A stretch of 64,000 nucleotides of DNA from Litoditis marina. Lineage: Eukaryota > Nematoda > Chromadorea > Rhabditida > Rhabditidae. A program made the translations under genes and the position numbers. Positions within the stretch are counted from its first letter, which is position 1. Each line of letters begins with the position of its first letter. This document shows positions 1 to 12,065 of this stretch, piece by piece. The stretch lies in assembly GCA_964036275.1 (NCBI GenBank), contig OZ038435.1:27199521-27263520 (forward strand). The letters are read 5' to 3'. The notes below the pieces were generated by a model, which was given only the letters and a program-made list of their open reading frames with translations, did no database searches and was not told the DNA's origin.

Positions 1-1353
1 TATCACCATATTTGATGAAATAAATATCGGTACCAAAAATGTTGAACCATTCTTGTACCAAATAAAGTGCAGTGCATTCGTTTGGGGGCAGTAATAGAAA
101 GAACTCCGCGGAGACAGCCCTTCCCCAAATTACTGTGATTGGGGAGGAAATAGACACGCTTGAAGAGATATCAAAATCATCCGTCCCTCTGTAGAACACT
201 TTCTCGAATTCAAAACATTCTGTGTAGAACTTGTTCAATACGACAAAACTTCATGAACGCTATAAAATCAACAACATAACAACACATGGCACAGTAAAAA
301 TATTCACAAAATATAAGAAATATATCAGAATCAGTCTTGTGAACCATAGGCATCGACTCTATTTGTACGACCATTACTCTTCTTCACGGCAACAAGGACC
401 TGGAAACTTATATATCAGACAGTTCTTCACCGTTGATAACGCATCATGAAAGTAAGCACTCGGTAGCTGTTAGCATAAAATCCATGTTAACAACATTCTT
501 CATTTTATGACTTTTCGTAGAGAAATCATTAAAAAAAACTTAGTTAGTCATGGGCACACCTCTTGCGAATGTCCTTCAGCTTGTTCCTGTGATAGTCTGG
601 CAGCTGGAGGAGTGTGTCCGGGCGTGTACTGAAAACAAGTATCTTACAAACTACAGAACTGGTCTAATATTAAGACTAACAAAACTAAGAAGAAGATCTC
701 TATCTATTCATCGAAAAACTAAGCTGTCCAATAGGGTTGTTAAAAAATAAACTCGAACTCGAAAAACTCGAAATTTCGAAAAACTCGAAACTCGAAATTT
801 CGAAAACTCGAATTTTCTGAAACTCAAAAAACTCGAATTTTCTGAAACTCGAATTTCGAGTTCTGAGTTCAACTCGAAAATTTCCGAACTCGAAAAACTC
901 GAAATTTTCAGAACTCGAAAAACTCGAAACTCGAATTTTCGAAAAACTCGAAACTCGAAATTTTCAACTCGATTAACAACCCTACTGTCCAATTAGAATA
1001 TGAAGCCTATTCCGAGCTTTGGAAGAACTTGCCACTCCGTATAAAAGATTATTCACATCTAATGTTCAGTTCAATAGAAATTACCAAATACGATTTCCGC
1101 ATAGTTTCGATGTCATAAGGAAAAAAGGGAAAATGTCCAAACTGTAAATGAACAAAATTGTGAATGCAATACAAAAAAGGGAGAGCAGGACACCCCACCT
1201 TGTTCATTCTCTCCACCTTGCCGTGTTGACGAGGTACGTCAGCTGGCAGCTTTGCAATGGGAGTCTGCAGAAAAATTTAGCCTTACTAAAAATGTCACGA
1301 AAGAAAGACGGAGACATACGTACTCAGCATAGTTATATTCCAAGACTAATTGC
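1..1353. other. Region without a recognised gene
   Basis: I see no convincing exon here. The short open frames lack splice context and resemble no family I know. It is the sequence downstream of the HORMA gene, which ends at 1354 on the minus strand. The only structured content is the inverted-repeat element at 732-984. Confidence 0.5.
732..984. mobile_element. MITE family A, copy 1 (CGAAAA-rich interior)
   Basis: The element begins TAGGGTTGTTAA and ends TTAACAACCCTA, a perfect 12-bp terminal inverted repeat. It is flanked by the exact 8-bp direct repeat CTGTCCAA (724-731 and 985-992). The interior is almost wholly a degenerate array of short words such as ACTCGAAAA and TTTCGAA. An 8-bp duplication is typical of hAT-superfamily insertions. 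There is no coding capacity, so it would be a non-autonomous element. Copies 2 and 3 lie at 3439-3746 and 32750-32945. Confidence 0.88.
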
Positions 1354-4300
1354 CTAAACAGTCGTAAAATGGCCGGACTGTTGGATTGCCTGAATGAAGC
1401 CCGACATATCGCGACGACCGAAAAGTGCTAGAATTTCGATTTCGTCGCGAATGTCGGGCAGAGTGACAGTCGAGTTTCTGTCGTGGGCGCCGTACATCGC
1501 TGAGTATGAATCACTTACCATGAGCTTCATGGTCTTCTCAATGACATTCGTTGGCACCGTTGAGTTCTGGCTGCACTTTCGTTTCGGTCGCTTTCGAACA
1601 ACTCTCGGCTCAGGAGGAGAACTGGAGGAGTGAGATCCTATGGTTGGCGTAGACGACGATCCTTTCGTTGCCAGAGGATCTATAAATCGGAACTTCAATT
1701 CCCATCATACGAGCTTCTTCCCAAATAAAAAAAGAAAGCATATAGTAAGAGGTAATTTAATACCAAACACGAAATGAAACTTACCACTATCGTTCATATC
1801 GTCCGTGGGGCAACCAGTGACGTCAGCGGCTATATTGGACTCGCAGATGGTAGCAGTGTACGTATCATTATCCTATAATTAATACACATATATTATGACT
1901 AAATATAAACAGAAGAAAACAATGTTACCGCGGATCAGCACGGTTGCGCATCCTATTGTTCCCACCAATTACGAGGCAGTTTGTCCGTCCATGCTCGACA
2001 GGATAACCAAAAGTATCAGCTCCGGGTCTTCGAACAATCAGCCCAATAAGCGGGGAGGACAGATAATCAGGAAACGACCTATTGAGAACGCTATGCTAGT
2101 GACAGATTGGATGTAGATATAGATTTTACAGCCGAAGCAGCATATTGATTCGAAAGTTTTCTTGAGACGCGACGTAGCATTTCTGGAAATAAAACCCCAT
2201 TTTACTAACGCGTAAACACATCATAAACAACAAACTAACCAAAGGTGCAACTTCCGGATTCAAAAGGAGAGACGAATGCTGCATGGTCATGCTATCATCT
2301 AAGCGACGCATCTTCTCCACGTCAGATACAAGACCAGTTTCCTGTTAAAACAAACAATTCGATCAACCAACTCTTCCAAAAAATGCTTTTACCAAAACCC
2401 AAGAAAAGTTTGTCCTGTCAATGATAACATAAAAATATTACCGTAACGGGCGGGCTCTCCACGACAACAGCTTCAAGACCGGGCTGGTTGACTTCAGGAA
2501 AGGACTGATCCATGAAATCATCCTGTTGATCTGCATAAGCGAGATAAGGTTTCTCCGTGATTACAACGCTCTCGTCACCATAGCGAAGTTTCGCTGGAAT
2601 CTGGAATAAATTTTCTAATTGAAATTTTCTTCACGCACCTTCATTCAACTCAAATTAGTTTAAGAAATCTAGAAAAAAAAAGTCAGAACGAGTTCCACAA
2701 ATAAACCAACCATTTCGGAAATTTCTTGTGCTGCTTCTTGCGCGTTAGCGATGCAGACACTGTGCACAGAGAGCATCAAGCTGAAAAATTCTCCATGTTC
2801 AGGCGATGCGTCACGTAGATAGACAATGTGAAAGGAAAATTTCGAACTGAATGATGATTTTTAGTGTGGTGACTACAATATTAAGTGTCGCCTTTCAGTG
2901 TGACTAGGGTACAAAACGACGCCTGCTCTAGTAGTTTTGACTCACGTAAGCAAAAGGCCCTGTGATTTTATCAGTTACCTCTTATTATCAGAATTATGTT
3001 TAATTGCAATGTACTATTAAATTGTCCTGGAACACTATGAGTATCTGAACATGCCCTCGAAGAGAACACAACTTACGCGTGCTGAGCAGTTGAGAGGGGA
3101 AGACTCGAGAGCGCCAAGCTATGCGCATCTGGACGAAGATCATACATATTTTGAGTACTGTAGAACCCCTCTGCTTGATAGTACGATGGTGTACCTAAGA
3201 AACGATATACATACGAAATAAATAAATAAATAACAAAAAAAGTTATAAGAAAACTCCAAAAAAAAAAACCAACGACGATCAACGAGGGTGCTATAACTAA
3301 ATAAAAATATTGATTGTGTGATTCACAAATGTGCTAACAAAGTAAACTCACGATCCGTATACGATATTCTCAGCCCAGCGTAGCAATTCGGCGGCAGAGG
3401 AGACAAGACGTCTCTGAAAAAAAATAGTTGGTAGGAAATAGGGTTGTTAAAGTCGAACTCGAAACTCGACTCGAACTTTCTCAAAACTTGAAATTTTCCA
3501 AAACACGAAAACTCGAAATTTTGAACGCGAAAACTCGAAATTTTGAACGCGAAAACTCGAAAATTGGACTTTTTGGGTCCGAAAACAGTCAAAACTCGAC
3601 TCGACTCGAAAAAACTCGAAAATTTCCGAGTCGAGTCGAACTCGAAATTTCCCAAAACTCGAAATTTCGAAAACTCGAAATTTTTCCAAACTCAAAAACT
3701 CGAAATTTCCCAAAACTCGAAATTTTGAACTCGATTAACAACCCTAGTAGGAAAACAATGACAAAAGTGCACGAGGGAAAGGTGTCCTTCAATGAAATAC
3801 AATTTGCTGATAAATTTACCTGCACAGCCGGCGGACAAGAACCAAAAGAGCTATTGTCTGGCGCTTAGCATATTCTTCACCCTTATAGACCACCCTCGCC
3901 AGAACATTACCGTCGTTGCTGTAAATAACGAAGTCACTCGACATTTCGACAAGGCTAATAAATCTTCATACGACACATGTTTTTTATTCATAGAACATTT
4001 TCACTTACAATAATATTGAAGATTATGTTGAGGAAATATTCAGATAAAACTTTGTCTGAACCATCTAGAATAAAAAGTGAATCAAGTAAATCGGATGTGA
4101 AAACACAGTTCCTCCCAAAAATAGCTAATTTTTTTCTTTTCAAAAGCTCAAAGTTGCAGTTTGCGATGAAATTAAGTACCAACTTATTATCAAAGCACTT
4201 GGGAATATAACTATCACAACTTACTCGACAAATTCGCCAGTGGCATTGCTGTCCAAGTAAGCGATACGCCAGGAAAACACTTCCAACACATCATCCGGAT

Positions 4301-6516
4301 CATCATTGTTATCACTGACCTAAATTCAAGATCCTGCTTAATTATTATACTGAGATAGTAACAAATTTAAGATAATTGGGAACATTGACGTTTTACCCCC
4401 TACCTTTCTCAGTTTGAATTGCTTTTGGGGAATTGTTTGAATCCCCCCACCGTGAAAATGTAGTGAAAATTGCAGTTCATCACGTTCAATACGAAAGAAG
4501 TTGGAAGGGGGGGGGGGGGGGGGGTAAAAAGTAAACATTTCCGGTATTGAAGTTCAGCCCCCAACTTCAGCTTGAGACCCCCCCCCACCATTGAAGTTCT
4601 ACCCTCGACGACCCGAGTGGGTAAATAGTAAATCTCGAGGTGGAGTTTTGACCCACCCCCTCTCATGATTTTCAGGTTTTAGCTTGGTGGGGGGTTGAAG
4701 TATGTAGTGGGGGCGACACTTCAATTTTCCCAGATACTCCATCCATGGCAATAATATATATTTTTATATTTTATTACACAAAATGTGCAACGGTACAAAA
4801 ACATATGGAGGAAGAATATGGTACAGAATAAGAAAATCAAATGTGTTCAACTCGTCGGTAAGATGCATCCAGTGGGTCAGGCTGGGAGCAGGGAGGTGGC
4901 AGTGTGGCAGGGGACCCCTGGTAGCATGATGGTTGCTACCAGCTACATCTATAACCAGTCGGGAACACTCCTTCGAGAGAGAATGAAAATATGGATACCG
5001 AGAGCAGAAAAAGAGAGAATTTAAAGAAAATTGAAGGGAGATAAGATAAAATATACAATTTCATGATCCCTCAAAATCAAAATAAAAAGCTAACATGATA
5101 CTATGCTATAATAATAAGGAACGCTCGAAATTATTACCACAATTGCAAGCTCCTTCAGGTATCCATGACTCAAGGCTTCGCAAGCACCAGCAAACTTCGA
5201 TGCGACTCTTAGACCAATATTATTCTTCTCGCTCATCACATACGATTTCACATAATCTGAAAAATGATACAACTGAAAGTTGACAAAATGAAAGTTGACA
5301 AATTTCTTCTGAAATGACTCTTTACCTCGGTGACGTTCACATTTATCAAAGTCTCAAAGTCAATGTCAAAATCAAAAAAGTATCAAAGTATGAAACGGAA
5401 AGCATTGTACAATTAGTCTGTCGGTAAGGGTAATTACCCAAATAGTACGCAATCAACATTGAGAGTTTGCTCCTTTTTGGAACATTTTTTGATAGGCAAT
5501 GGCTATGCCAACTCAGGGAACCCTTAGAAGCCATAGCTGACGTCTTATCTATTTGAACTTTAATACACGCGGATTAATTTCTACTTAGTCTATTTCCAGG
5601 CCTGGTGGAGAGATGGGCGCCCGAGCCAGTATTATTAATATTATATTTTGGCACCTGGACCATAATATAATATATTGTTTTGTTTGATAACAACGATATA
5701 GATTCGATTCTGTTCTGGTTCTCTTTGTTGTGTTTTCTCCATATTGTGTCTTATTTTTCTGTTTCCTTTTTTTGTTATCACTCACTTTTCTACGGAATAA
5801 AGTATTCATATATTTAGTAGTATTAGCATATTTGTCCTGTTAACATGTCGATTACGTGAACGGAAGAGCTATCACAGCTCGAGTTGAGAAACTCATCAAT
5901 TGAAATTCACTCACTTGCGATGTTTGTCTTGACAAACGCATCCTCTGGCAGCAGTTTTCTTTCTCTCATAATCAACCCAAAAGTGACATAGAGGCAGCGT
6001 CCCAGAAAAGTGGCAGAGTCGTCGTTGAGTGAGTGAAGCGGTTCCGGAACAAAATCCCATGCCAACTGATCCTGAACAACATGTAAGGAGTAATTCAAGT
6101 GGTGCAAGAACTCTTTAGTTTTTGTGATGTACATATAGTTCATGCAACCATGACAGCTCAGGCTTCGTAACCGCCAAAACAGAAGCCACGCTCGATTTTT
6201 CAGCCGAAATAAAAAGCGGGAGAAGGAAAAGGGTTTTCCCGGTCATAGGTGACATTGTGAAAGGGTTTTCCCGGTCATGAGTGACACCTATAATTGTATT
6301 AACGTCAAACATTGAATGTAGTTAACCAACCTCAGTCTCCGAAGAGTTTTCTATGCTAGATTGTCGAACAGGTGCCCTGGGAGCCATGCCAGCCGAACTG
6401 AAAAAAATTTATTACCGATAAACACCGCCCAAATTAAAATTAATATGAAGACAAGACACGTACGACAATCTATCTTTTACTAACAAGGCTGCGCTGCTGC
6501 GTTTAGGTGCTGTCAT
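1354..6516 (-). CDS. HORMA-domain meiotic chromosome axis protein (HIM-3/HTP/HORMAD-like)
   Basis: Thirteen exons give about 516 aa: 6516-6464, 6397-6331, 6071-5915, 5256-5138, 4319-4225, 3954-3820, 3413-3352, 3194-3077, 2780-2711, 2600-2442, 2341-2240, 1872-1785 and 1679-1354. All phases match and the TAG stop is at 1354-1356. Residues about 41-290 match the HORMA fold piece by piece: GACEALSHGYLKELAIV (helix and strand), a strand with DDPDDVLEVFSWRIAY, ALLVLVRRLCR, then LSPLPPNCYAGLRISY and the TPSYYQAEGF segment. The C-terminal third is polar and disordered-looking with a basic stretch RVVRKRPKRKC, perhaps a nuclear signal. HORMA axis proteins coat meiotic chromosomes and guide synapsis and crossover control. 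Closure motifs were not identified. Which nematode paralogue it matches (HIM-3, HTP-1/2 or HTP-3) is not decidable by eye. Intron 6 holds MITE A copy 2 and intron 4 a G-rich MITE. Confidence 0.85.
3439..3746. mobile_element. MITE family A, copy 2, in a HORMA-gene intron
   Basis: Termini TAGGGTTGTTAA and TTAACAACCCTA are flanked by the exact 8-bp duplication GTAGGAAA (3431-3438 and 3747-3754). The interior is the same CGAAA-rich simple array as copy 1, with different unit order and length (308 versus 253 bp). It lies between HORMA exons 3413-3352 and 3954-3820. Several open frames across it are artefacts of the simple repeat. Confidence 0.9.
4378..4731. mobile_element. MITE family E, copy 1 (G/C-tract foldback), in a HORMA-gene intron
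   Basis: Starts GGGAACATTGACGTTTTACC and ends CACTTCAATTTTCCC, the same end pair as the copy at 48417-48756. Flanks AGATAATT and AGATACTC match at 6 of 8 positions, so this looks an older insertion. The interior has a run of about 20 G near 4507-4524, several C or G runs of 6-9, and the repeated motif TTGAAGT next to them. No coding capacity. Confidence 0.75.
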
Positions 6517-7348
6517 TCACGATACGGCCCAAAAAATCGAATCATAAAAAAAGTCCCGAATTGTTGAAATTTAGGATTCTGTGACCCGGAAATTTCGCTG
6601 TGTGAATTTTATAAGGTACTGTACCTTTTCCATGCGAGACCCAAATTAGAAAACCCGCGAATACAAACATTTTGGGCGGAAGAAATTTGAGGTGCAGAGA
6701 GAGGAGAGATGATCGATCGTTAATTTATTAATTACCACCCATTAGTTTATTAACTATTCATGATATGTTCTATTTATTTCTCCTCCTCTCTCCCAACAAA
6801 TTTTGATAAATCTACTCTCTCTCTCTCTCGTGCGTTTCCTCTGTTATCTCTCTCTCTCTCTCTCTCTGCGCGTTTTGGCCTGACCAACATTGTCAGTTGT
6901 TATGTTTCATATTTATCGTTTCACTTTGCTTTGTTACAAAGCGGTTGTTTCTTATGTCACAATTTTATGAATGTCAGAAGGGTACCAGGAATAAGTCATT
7001 CGAAATTAAAAGTCATTAAAGTAAAAGTCATTCAAAAGTAAAAGTCATTAATTCACTTTTAGTCAGGATTTGAAATTTACGAAAATTTTCGGAAACTTTA
7101 TTTTTGATTCTCAACTGTTTCTGTACTTGATGACTTTTACTTTCGAATGACTTTTACTTTAATGACTTTTAATTTCGAATGACTTATTCTGGTTGCCGTC
7201 AGAAGACATCGCGTTATCATTCTTCCATTATGTTCTGCTCTATTCTATTTTTTATGTTTCCTCTTGTTGTGTCTTATTTAGATGTTATCATTCACTGCTC
7301 TACTACGAATGAATAAGGTATTTATTAATTACATTTTTCATTCAGGAA
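6517..7348. promoter_or_regulatory. Divergent upstream region shared by HORMA and SKP1-like genes
   Basis: The two start codons face away from each other 832 bp apart, so promoters for both probably lie here. It holds a (CT)n tract at about 6812-6868 and a MITE at 6981-7197. The SKP1-like start is preceded by TTTTCATTCAG, a plausible trans-splice acceptor 3 nt before the ATG. No TATA box or named transcription-factor site was recognised with confidence. Confidence 0.45.
6981..7197. mobile_element. MITE family F in the divergent promoter region
   Basis: Long inverted repeats begin GGTACCAGGAATAAGTCATT and end GAATGACTTATTCTGGTTGCC read inwards from the other side. They are flanked by the exact 8-bp duplication GTCAGAAG (6973-6980 and 7198-7205). 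The arms contain repeated AAAAGTCATT words. Size is 217 bp, with no coding capacity. Only one copy was seen in the window. Confidence 0.85.
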
Positions 7349-8999
7349 ATGGAGGGAACAGTTCGTATATTCAATACGTTGAGCAGTGCGAAAGGGGCTG
7401 AGCACCAACTGATGAGTTTCCCGCAAGAAAACTACTGGATACGCTTCCAGTCTAGCGACCATTTAATCTTCGAGGTTCTGGCCTCCTTGTTTCGCGGATC
7501 TTCAGTCATACCGACAATGCTTACTGGTGAGTTTTATTCGACTTAGATTCGACTCACATCTCACACTCAGATTACAACCGTTCCTTTTACAAGCGTTGAC
7601 GTGAAGTACACTTTAGGTTTTGTCAAACCGTTGTGGACAGCGTAGCGTTAATTTGTGGAGGGGGGGGGGGGTGCGTATGTTTGATCTACACAATATCTCA
7701 CCTGCTGGCAAATAATAGACCGTTCGCCCCGCATCGCTCAATAGAGCCTTTTGCTGTCTTTCTCAGAAAAATGATGACTATCTGTACTAACTGCCCTGTT
7801 CAGACTCGACGCCGGAACTTGAGTTCTGTGACAGACGATGGATGCTATCCAGTCCGTTCGCCGTCGGTGGTAATTTTCCCTTTCTCAACAAGACTCCTAT
7901 TGATGTGGTCTTCACCGCCTCGGAATTCCAAATGGTTTGAACATTTATATGTGTTTTCTTCAAATTTTCATGTTTTCGGCGAATAATTAGTCCGTTTTTC
8001 GATTTTGTTCGATTATTCGAACAACTTTACGCCTAATCGCCTAATCTTTTCTGAGTTGGTATTGTTTCTAGGGAATTTAAGTTGTCGCGCTCCTCGAATT
8101 ATCTTGCTTCTTTTCTTATGTTTCACAAATTTATCCCGATTCCTGAATTGTTACAGACGCTGGAAGCTTTGGTGAACCTACATGAGCGCCAGCCGGAGGT
8201 TTTCGTCAATCGTGCCGCACCAGATGTTGTTGCAGTAATAAAGGTAAGTATTGTCTCGAAGAGTAATTTAGGTGGGGACAGCAAAACAATGTTTAGCATT
8301 ATGGAGTGGGTTTGAAAAGTTGGAGACGTTCGTGTCCCATTATTATCTCACTCCAGTTAGGTCCAACTATTGAACCCATGTTTAACGGGAAACGCTTTTT
8401 AGCATCAGCATAATCTCACCGAAGTTGGCGAAAACAGCTAATTTTCTAGATTTTCGAGTGATTTTGGCAGTGCCAGATTCAAAGTTTTTTCGAAGTTTTG
8501 TTAACTGTTTAGATTTTCGAAACATGCTGAAATGTTTTCCATCTTTGAAAATTGTGTTTCTTATTTTTTTTGTATGATTTCATACAAATACCTGTTAAAT
8601 ATTTATGGTCGCGGATTTCTTCGATATTCCGGAATTGGTGCGCGCTGCTAGCGCATATTTCGAGTCTTTCATGTTCAACTCCACCCTCGAACACATTAGG
8701 AAGACGTACAATATACTCAACGATTTCTCTGAAGAGGAGAATAAACAGGTAACCGAATTGGTTTCTTGCATTTTAGTTTTGTTGTCGGGTGGTTTCGTCA
8801 GCAAATGATTGTGCCCATTAAATACCACTCACTCTCCATTCAAGCCTTTTTTTTGTTATAGAGTTGTGTCATTCAAATTAAAGTTAACTACGACGCTTTG
8901 ATAAACAATCTTCGGGATCTGGTAGGATACTGGAACAATGACTATAACAGTCCATTATCCTTTCAGATACGAGCCGAATCTTTGGACATACGCAAATGA
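7349..8999 (+). CDS. Divergent SKP1-like (SKR) protein, possible SCF ubiquitin-ligase adaptor
   Basis: Six exons give about 209 aa: 7349-7526, 7804-7934, 8157-8243, 8608-8748, 8862-8921 and 8967-8999. Exon 1 carries the SKP1 N-terminal strand motif IRFQSSDHLIFEV. Exons 3-4 join as VVAVIK/VADFFDIPEL, which lines up with the SKP1 helix before the F-box-binding region, followed by LEHIRKTYNILNDFSEEEN, the clearest SKP1 signature. It has an N-terminal extension of about 30 residues and an atypical C-terminal tail without the usual tryptophan-containing end. SKP1 proteins link F-box proteins to cullin 1. The acceptor of exon 4 reads TTTATG instead of TTTCAG, so this could be a decaying gene, a sequence error or a rare TG acceptor. 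Alternatively translation may start at ATG 8605. Nematodes commonly carry many SKP1 paralogues, some very divergent. Confidence 0.75.
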
Positions 9000-9198
9000 A
9001 CGTGAACAATGTTATCAACTATGGCTGTAGCGCGAAAGCTAAATGTAGCAAAATTGTTGGATATGAAATATCACATGTTGTTCGAATAGGTTTTTGAATA
9101 TTTACATATTCGAATAGGTTGTTAGTGTTATTTTAATAATAATTAATTTTATTATTAGTATAGTAATAATACTCATTCATATTGTCATTATTGAATAG

Positions 9199-9309
9199 GT
9201 TTCTTCATCTCCTAGTGCTCAACCTAATGATCCATATGTTTCTAGTGTTGCCCAAGTTGACCCATCTAATAGTTCTTCGGGTTCTTTTCTACCAGGTCCT
9301 TCGCTCTAG
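9199..9309 (+). other. Possible alternative 3' exon of the SKP1-like gene
   Basis: After TTGAATAG a 37-codon frame opens and closes at TAG 9307-9309. It would join the donor at 8921 in phase 0. The peptide is rich in Ser and Pro, for example VSSSPSAQPNDPYVSSVAQV. It is unlike the surrounding AT-rich DNA, but nothing identifies it. It may be chance. Confidence 0.25.
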
Positions 9310-9965
9310 GTTTTCTGATTGTGGAACATGTTTTTTTCTCGTTCCGATCATACCGCTTTGTTTAGGCTCTGTTTAGCTTTGTTTACTATGTCTCTGCTAT
9401 TGTTTCTTGTTGTGTTATGTTCTCCCAAGCCAGGTTACTCAATGTCGAACCGGTGAATCTGTGAATGAATAGTTACGTGTAATTATTTTCAATATGGTTG
9501 AAATCATCCGTCTTGCGACGATGTCTGCAAAGCTGAAAATGATGGCTATAACAGGGTGGCAACAAGACTAAAATTAGTTGTTACAAGCTTGAAATAGGTG
9601 CTACAAACAAGTCTGAATGGTGCCTAGGAGCCTAAAATAGGTGTCCACAAGCCAAATTTGAAACGCAAAGAGACAGGTAAATGAGACATGAAAGACTTAC
9701 GAAAACCCGGCAAAACCTTTGCTTGTATCTGGTTATTCTCAGTAAGTGCTGACAGCTCGGACTTACATTTGGCCCATCATGTATACATTTACGACTTTCG
9801 TCAGACAAAATGTGCAAAAATTATGTCTTACTTCTAAATATTATCAAAAGTTTAATTCAATTTCTCAAGCCTTTCTGGTGTTCATCTTGAAAATGGCTTC
9901 ACTGTGCGGTGGCGCTCTATTCGAACATCTTAAGTTGTAGTGAACGCCTGCTATCTTGGCGGTTA

Positions 9966-10163
9966 ACACATGCAATCAAAAAGCAGCCAGGTTGCTTTTG
10001 TACACAACTTTTGGTTCTTCTCGGATGTAACCGGGTTTCGTTTCAAATGGAACCAAAATTTACAGTACTACAGTAAGTTTTGGGTTTGAAACCCGGTTCC
10101 ATTTGAAAGCAATCAATATATTTCTAAACGAGCAACCGGGTGTTTTGGTGTTTGGTTACATGT
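9966..10163. mobile_element. Inverted-repeat element, probable MITE
   Basis: The left end has ACACATGCAATCAAAAAGC and the right end, reverse-complemented, ACACATGTAACCAAAC. Flanks TTGGCG and TTGGCC suggest a worn target duplication. A related piece is at about 34087-34127, with AACTACACATGCAACCAAAA and GGTTGCATGTG, which is a shorter version or a solo hairpin. Confidence 0.5.
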
Positions 10164-10786
10164 GTAATTGGCCTATATTATCCACGTTTTAAAAAAATGA
10201 GTATGGTTCGGGATGGCATTGTCCCGATAGTAGTTTGATCTGCGAGTTACACAGTGAGATCCAACTACAAACTCTGCTGAACAAAACATTCAAGCCTGGT
10301 CTTCCAAAAGCAACTTCAGTAGTTATATGTTGTTCATTGCTTGCTTACGGTTATGTAAATATGTGATCTTTGATCTTAACCGGCTTTTAAATGCAACATT
10401 TCTTTTGGGAAGTGGATGCGCGGGAATTAGTAGCCATAAACACGTCAATCAGATGTGAAGTCACATACTTAATGGAACATTGAGACACTTTCGGGCACAT
10501 CCCCACCAAGTAATGTTCTTTTTCCATTTCGTGCTATGCGGCTGATTCATTGTTGATGAATATACCAGGGAGTGATCGAATCCTCGTTGTAGTGTGATCT
10601 CGATGCTCGCCATCATTAATAATAATAATCTTTTAGGGCAACTATTTCAGCCGTGTGTTACTTTATTCATTTCAATACAACCAAGACAAGTGATCACATA
10701 GAAGTATCCGTAGAGGGGTGGGGTCCGTAGAAGAGAAACTAGGCATGGGGGAGCTTTATTACCAGCTCATGCGGTCCGCCATGAAG

Positions 10787-10862
10787 ATACCGCGCCGAGT
10801 GGGATCGAACCATGGTGTTTTGAGTGCTAGCGCGCACACAACCAGTCGACCACTCGGCCCCA
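10787..10862 (-). other. tRNA-like sequence (possible SINE head or tRNA pseudogene)
   Basis: On the minus strand the sequence reads GGCCGAGTGGTCGACTGGTT and, further on, ATGGTTCGATCCCACTCGGC. These resemble an A box and a B box. A 7-bp acceptor-like stem GGCCGAG pairs with CTCGGCG with one mismatch. I cannot draw a standard anticodon arm. A degraded tRNA or tRNA-derived repeat is therefore more likely than a working tRNA gene. Confidence 0.35.
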
Positions 10863-12065
10863 TCATTCACAGATATCGACCGAAAGCAACGGGATCAAAC
10901 TACAAATGTAGTGGCACAAGACAAAATACACCTATAGGCTTGCTTTGGTGAGAGCGAACCCTATTTCTTGCTGAATACATTATGGCACCGAGTCAAACTA
11001 GTTGTGATAACAAGCTGGTAACCACGAAACCATTTTGTTAAGATTCTGGTAACCGGCAATTTCGATCAAATCCAGCTCCTACAAAGTGGTTAATTGGCTA
11101 GAACTTGGTCACTTATCACCGTTTGGGTTCCTTCGAAACTATCTTGAAATGAAATAACAGATTTCTGATCCAACAGATGAAGAAAAGACGCTGGAGACGA
11201 CAACCGAAACTAAGTTGCTTGAAATCCAATTCAATTTGGCAGTGTGAACGGGTATTGCCAATTGTTGTGTTGATTTATTTGCTGTTTCGTCGGTATTTAT
11301 AGAAGGGCGAGACGCAACCAATTCAGCTCTCCCTTTGCTTGCTGCACTTCACTTCCGGTCTACCTGGCAAACGCCTCATAACTCACGACAACTCTTTTAA
11401 CAGGGTTCACACTTTCCTTAGTTCTTCACCGTTGGTAACCAGAATTCGGTTTCACGTTACTTTCCGGTTATCTGTGAAGGTAACCTGAAAAAAGGCCCCC
11501 AAAATAGGTTAGGTTGCCAAAAGATTGCACCACTCACATATAACGAATTTACTCCACCACTCCATATAACGAACTTTTTCGTGTGCTCTGTGCTAACTTC
11601 AAACACTCTTGATATCATATAAAACTATCTCTCTCGAGCCCCAGGGAATCCTTATGGCCTACCGTGTTCCGACCATTTTTCAAGAAAGTTCATGTTCTAC
11701 TACACTATTTTTATTACCGCTAGAAGTTTAGTTTTTACCTCTCATGTTCTTCAAAACAAATTCGAGATAGCAGTGGAAATAAATACTCCCAACTAGTCTA
11801 AACTGCCTCCACATTCTAGAATTGCGCAACACTTGTCAAGTTCATCACTGCAAGTGTAAAGAGATTGACACATTGTCATTATCGTTAAAAGTTCGAATGT
11901 GTGACGTCACGAGTGACGTCATTTCTAATCTAACATTTTGCCCTCTCTAGATGTATCCATGCAAAAACATCCTCCTTTCTCCCTGAGGAGAGACGCTTCG
12001 ATCGCCGCCCCGAAATCTCACCTGCTTTTCATGCTCAAATAGAGAGGTTTCCCGGTTTGGGAAAA

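Noticed and set aside
3428..3868. 146-codon plus-strand and several minus-strand frames
   Set aside because: They are translations of the CGAAA simple-repeat core of MITE A copy 2 inside a HORMA intron.
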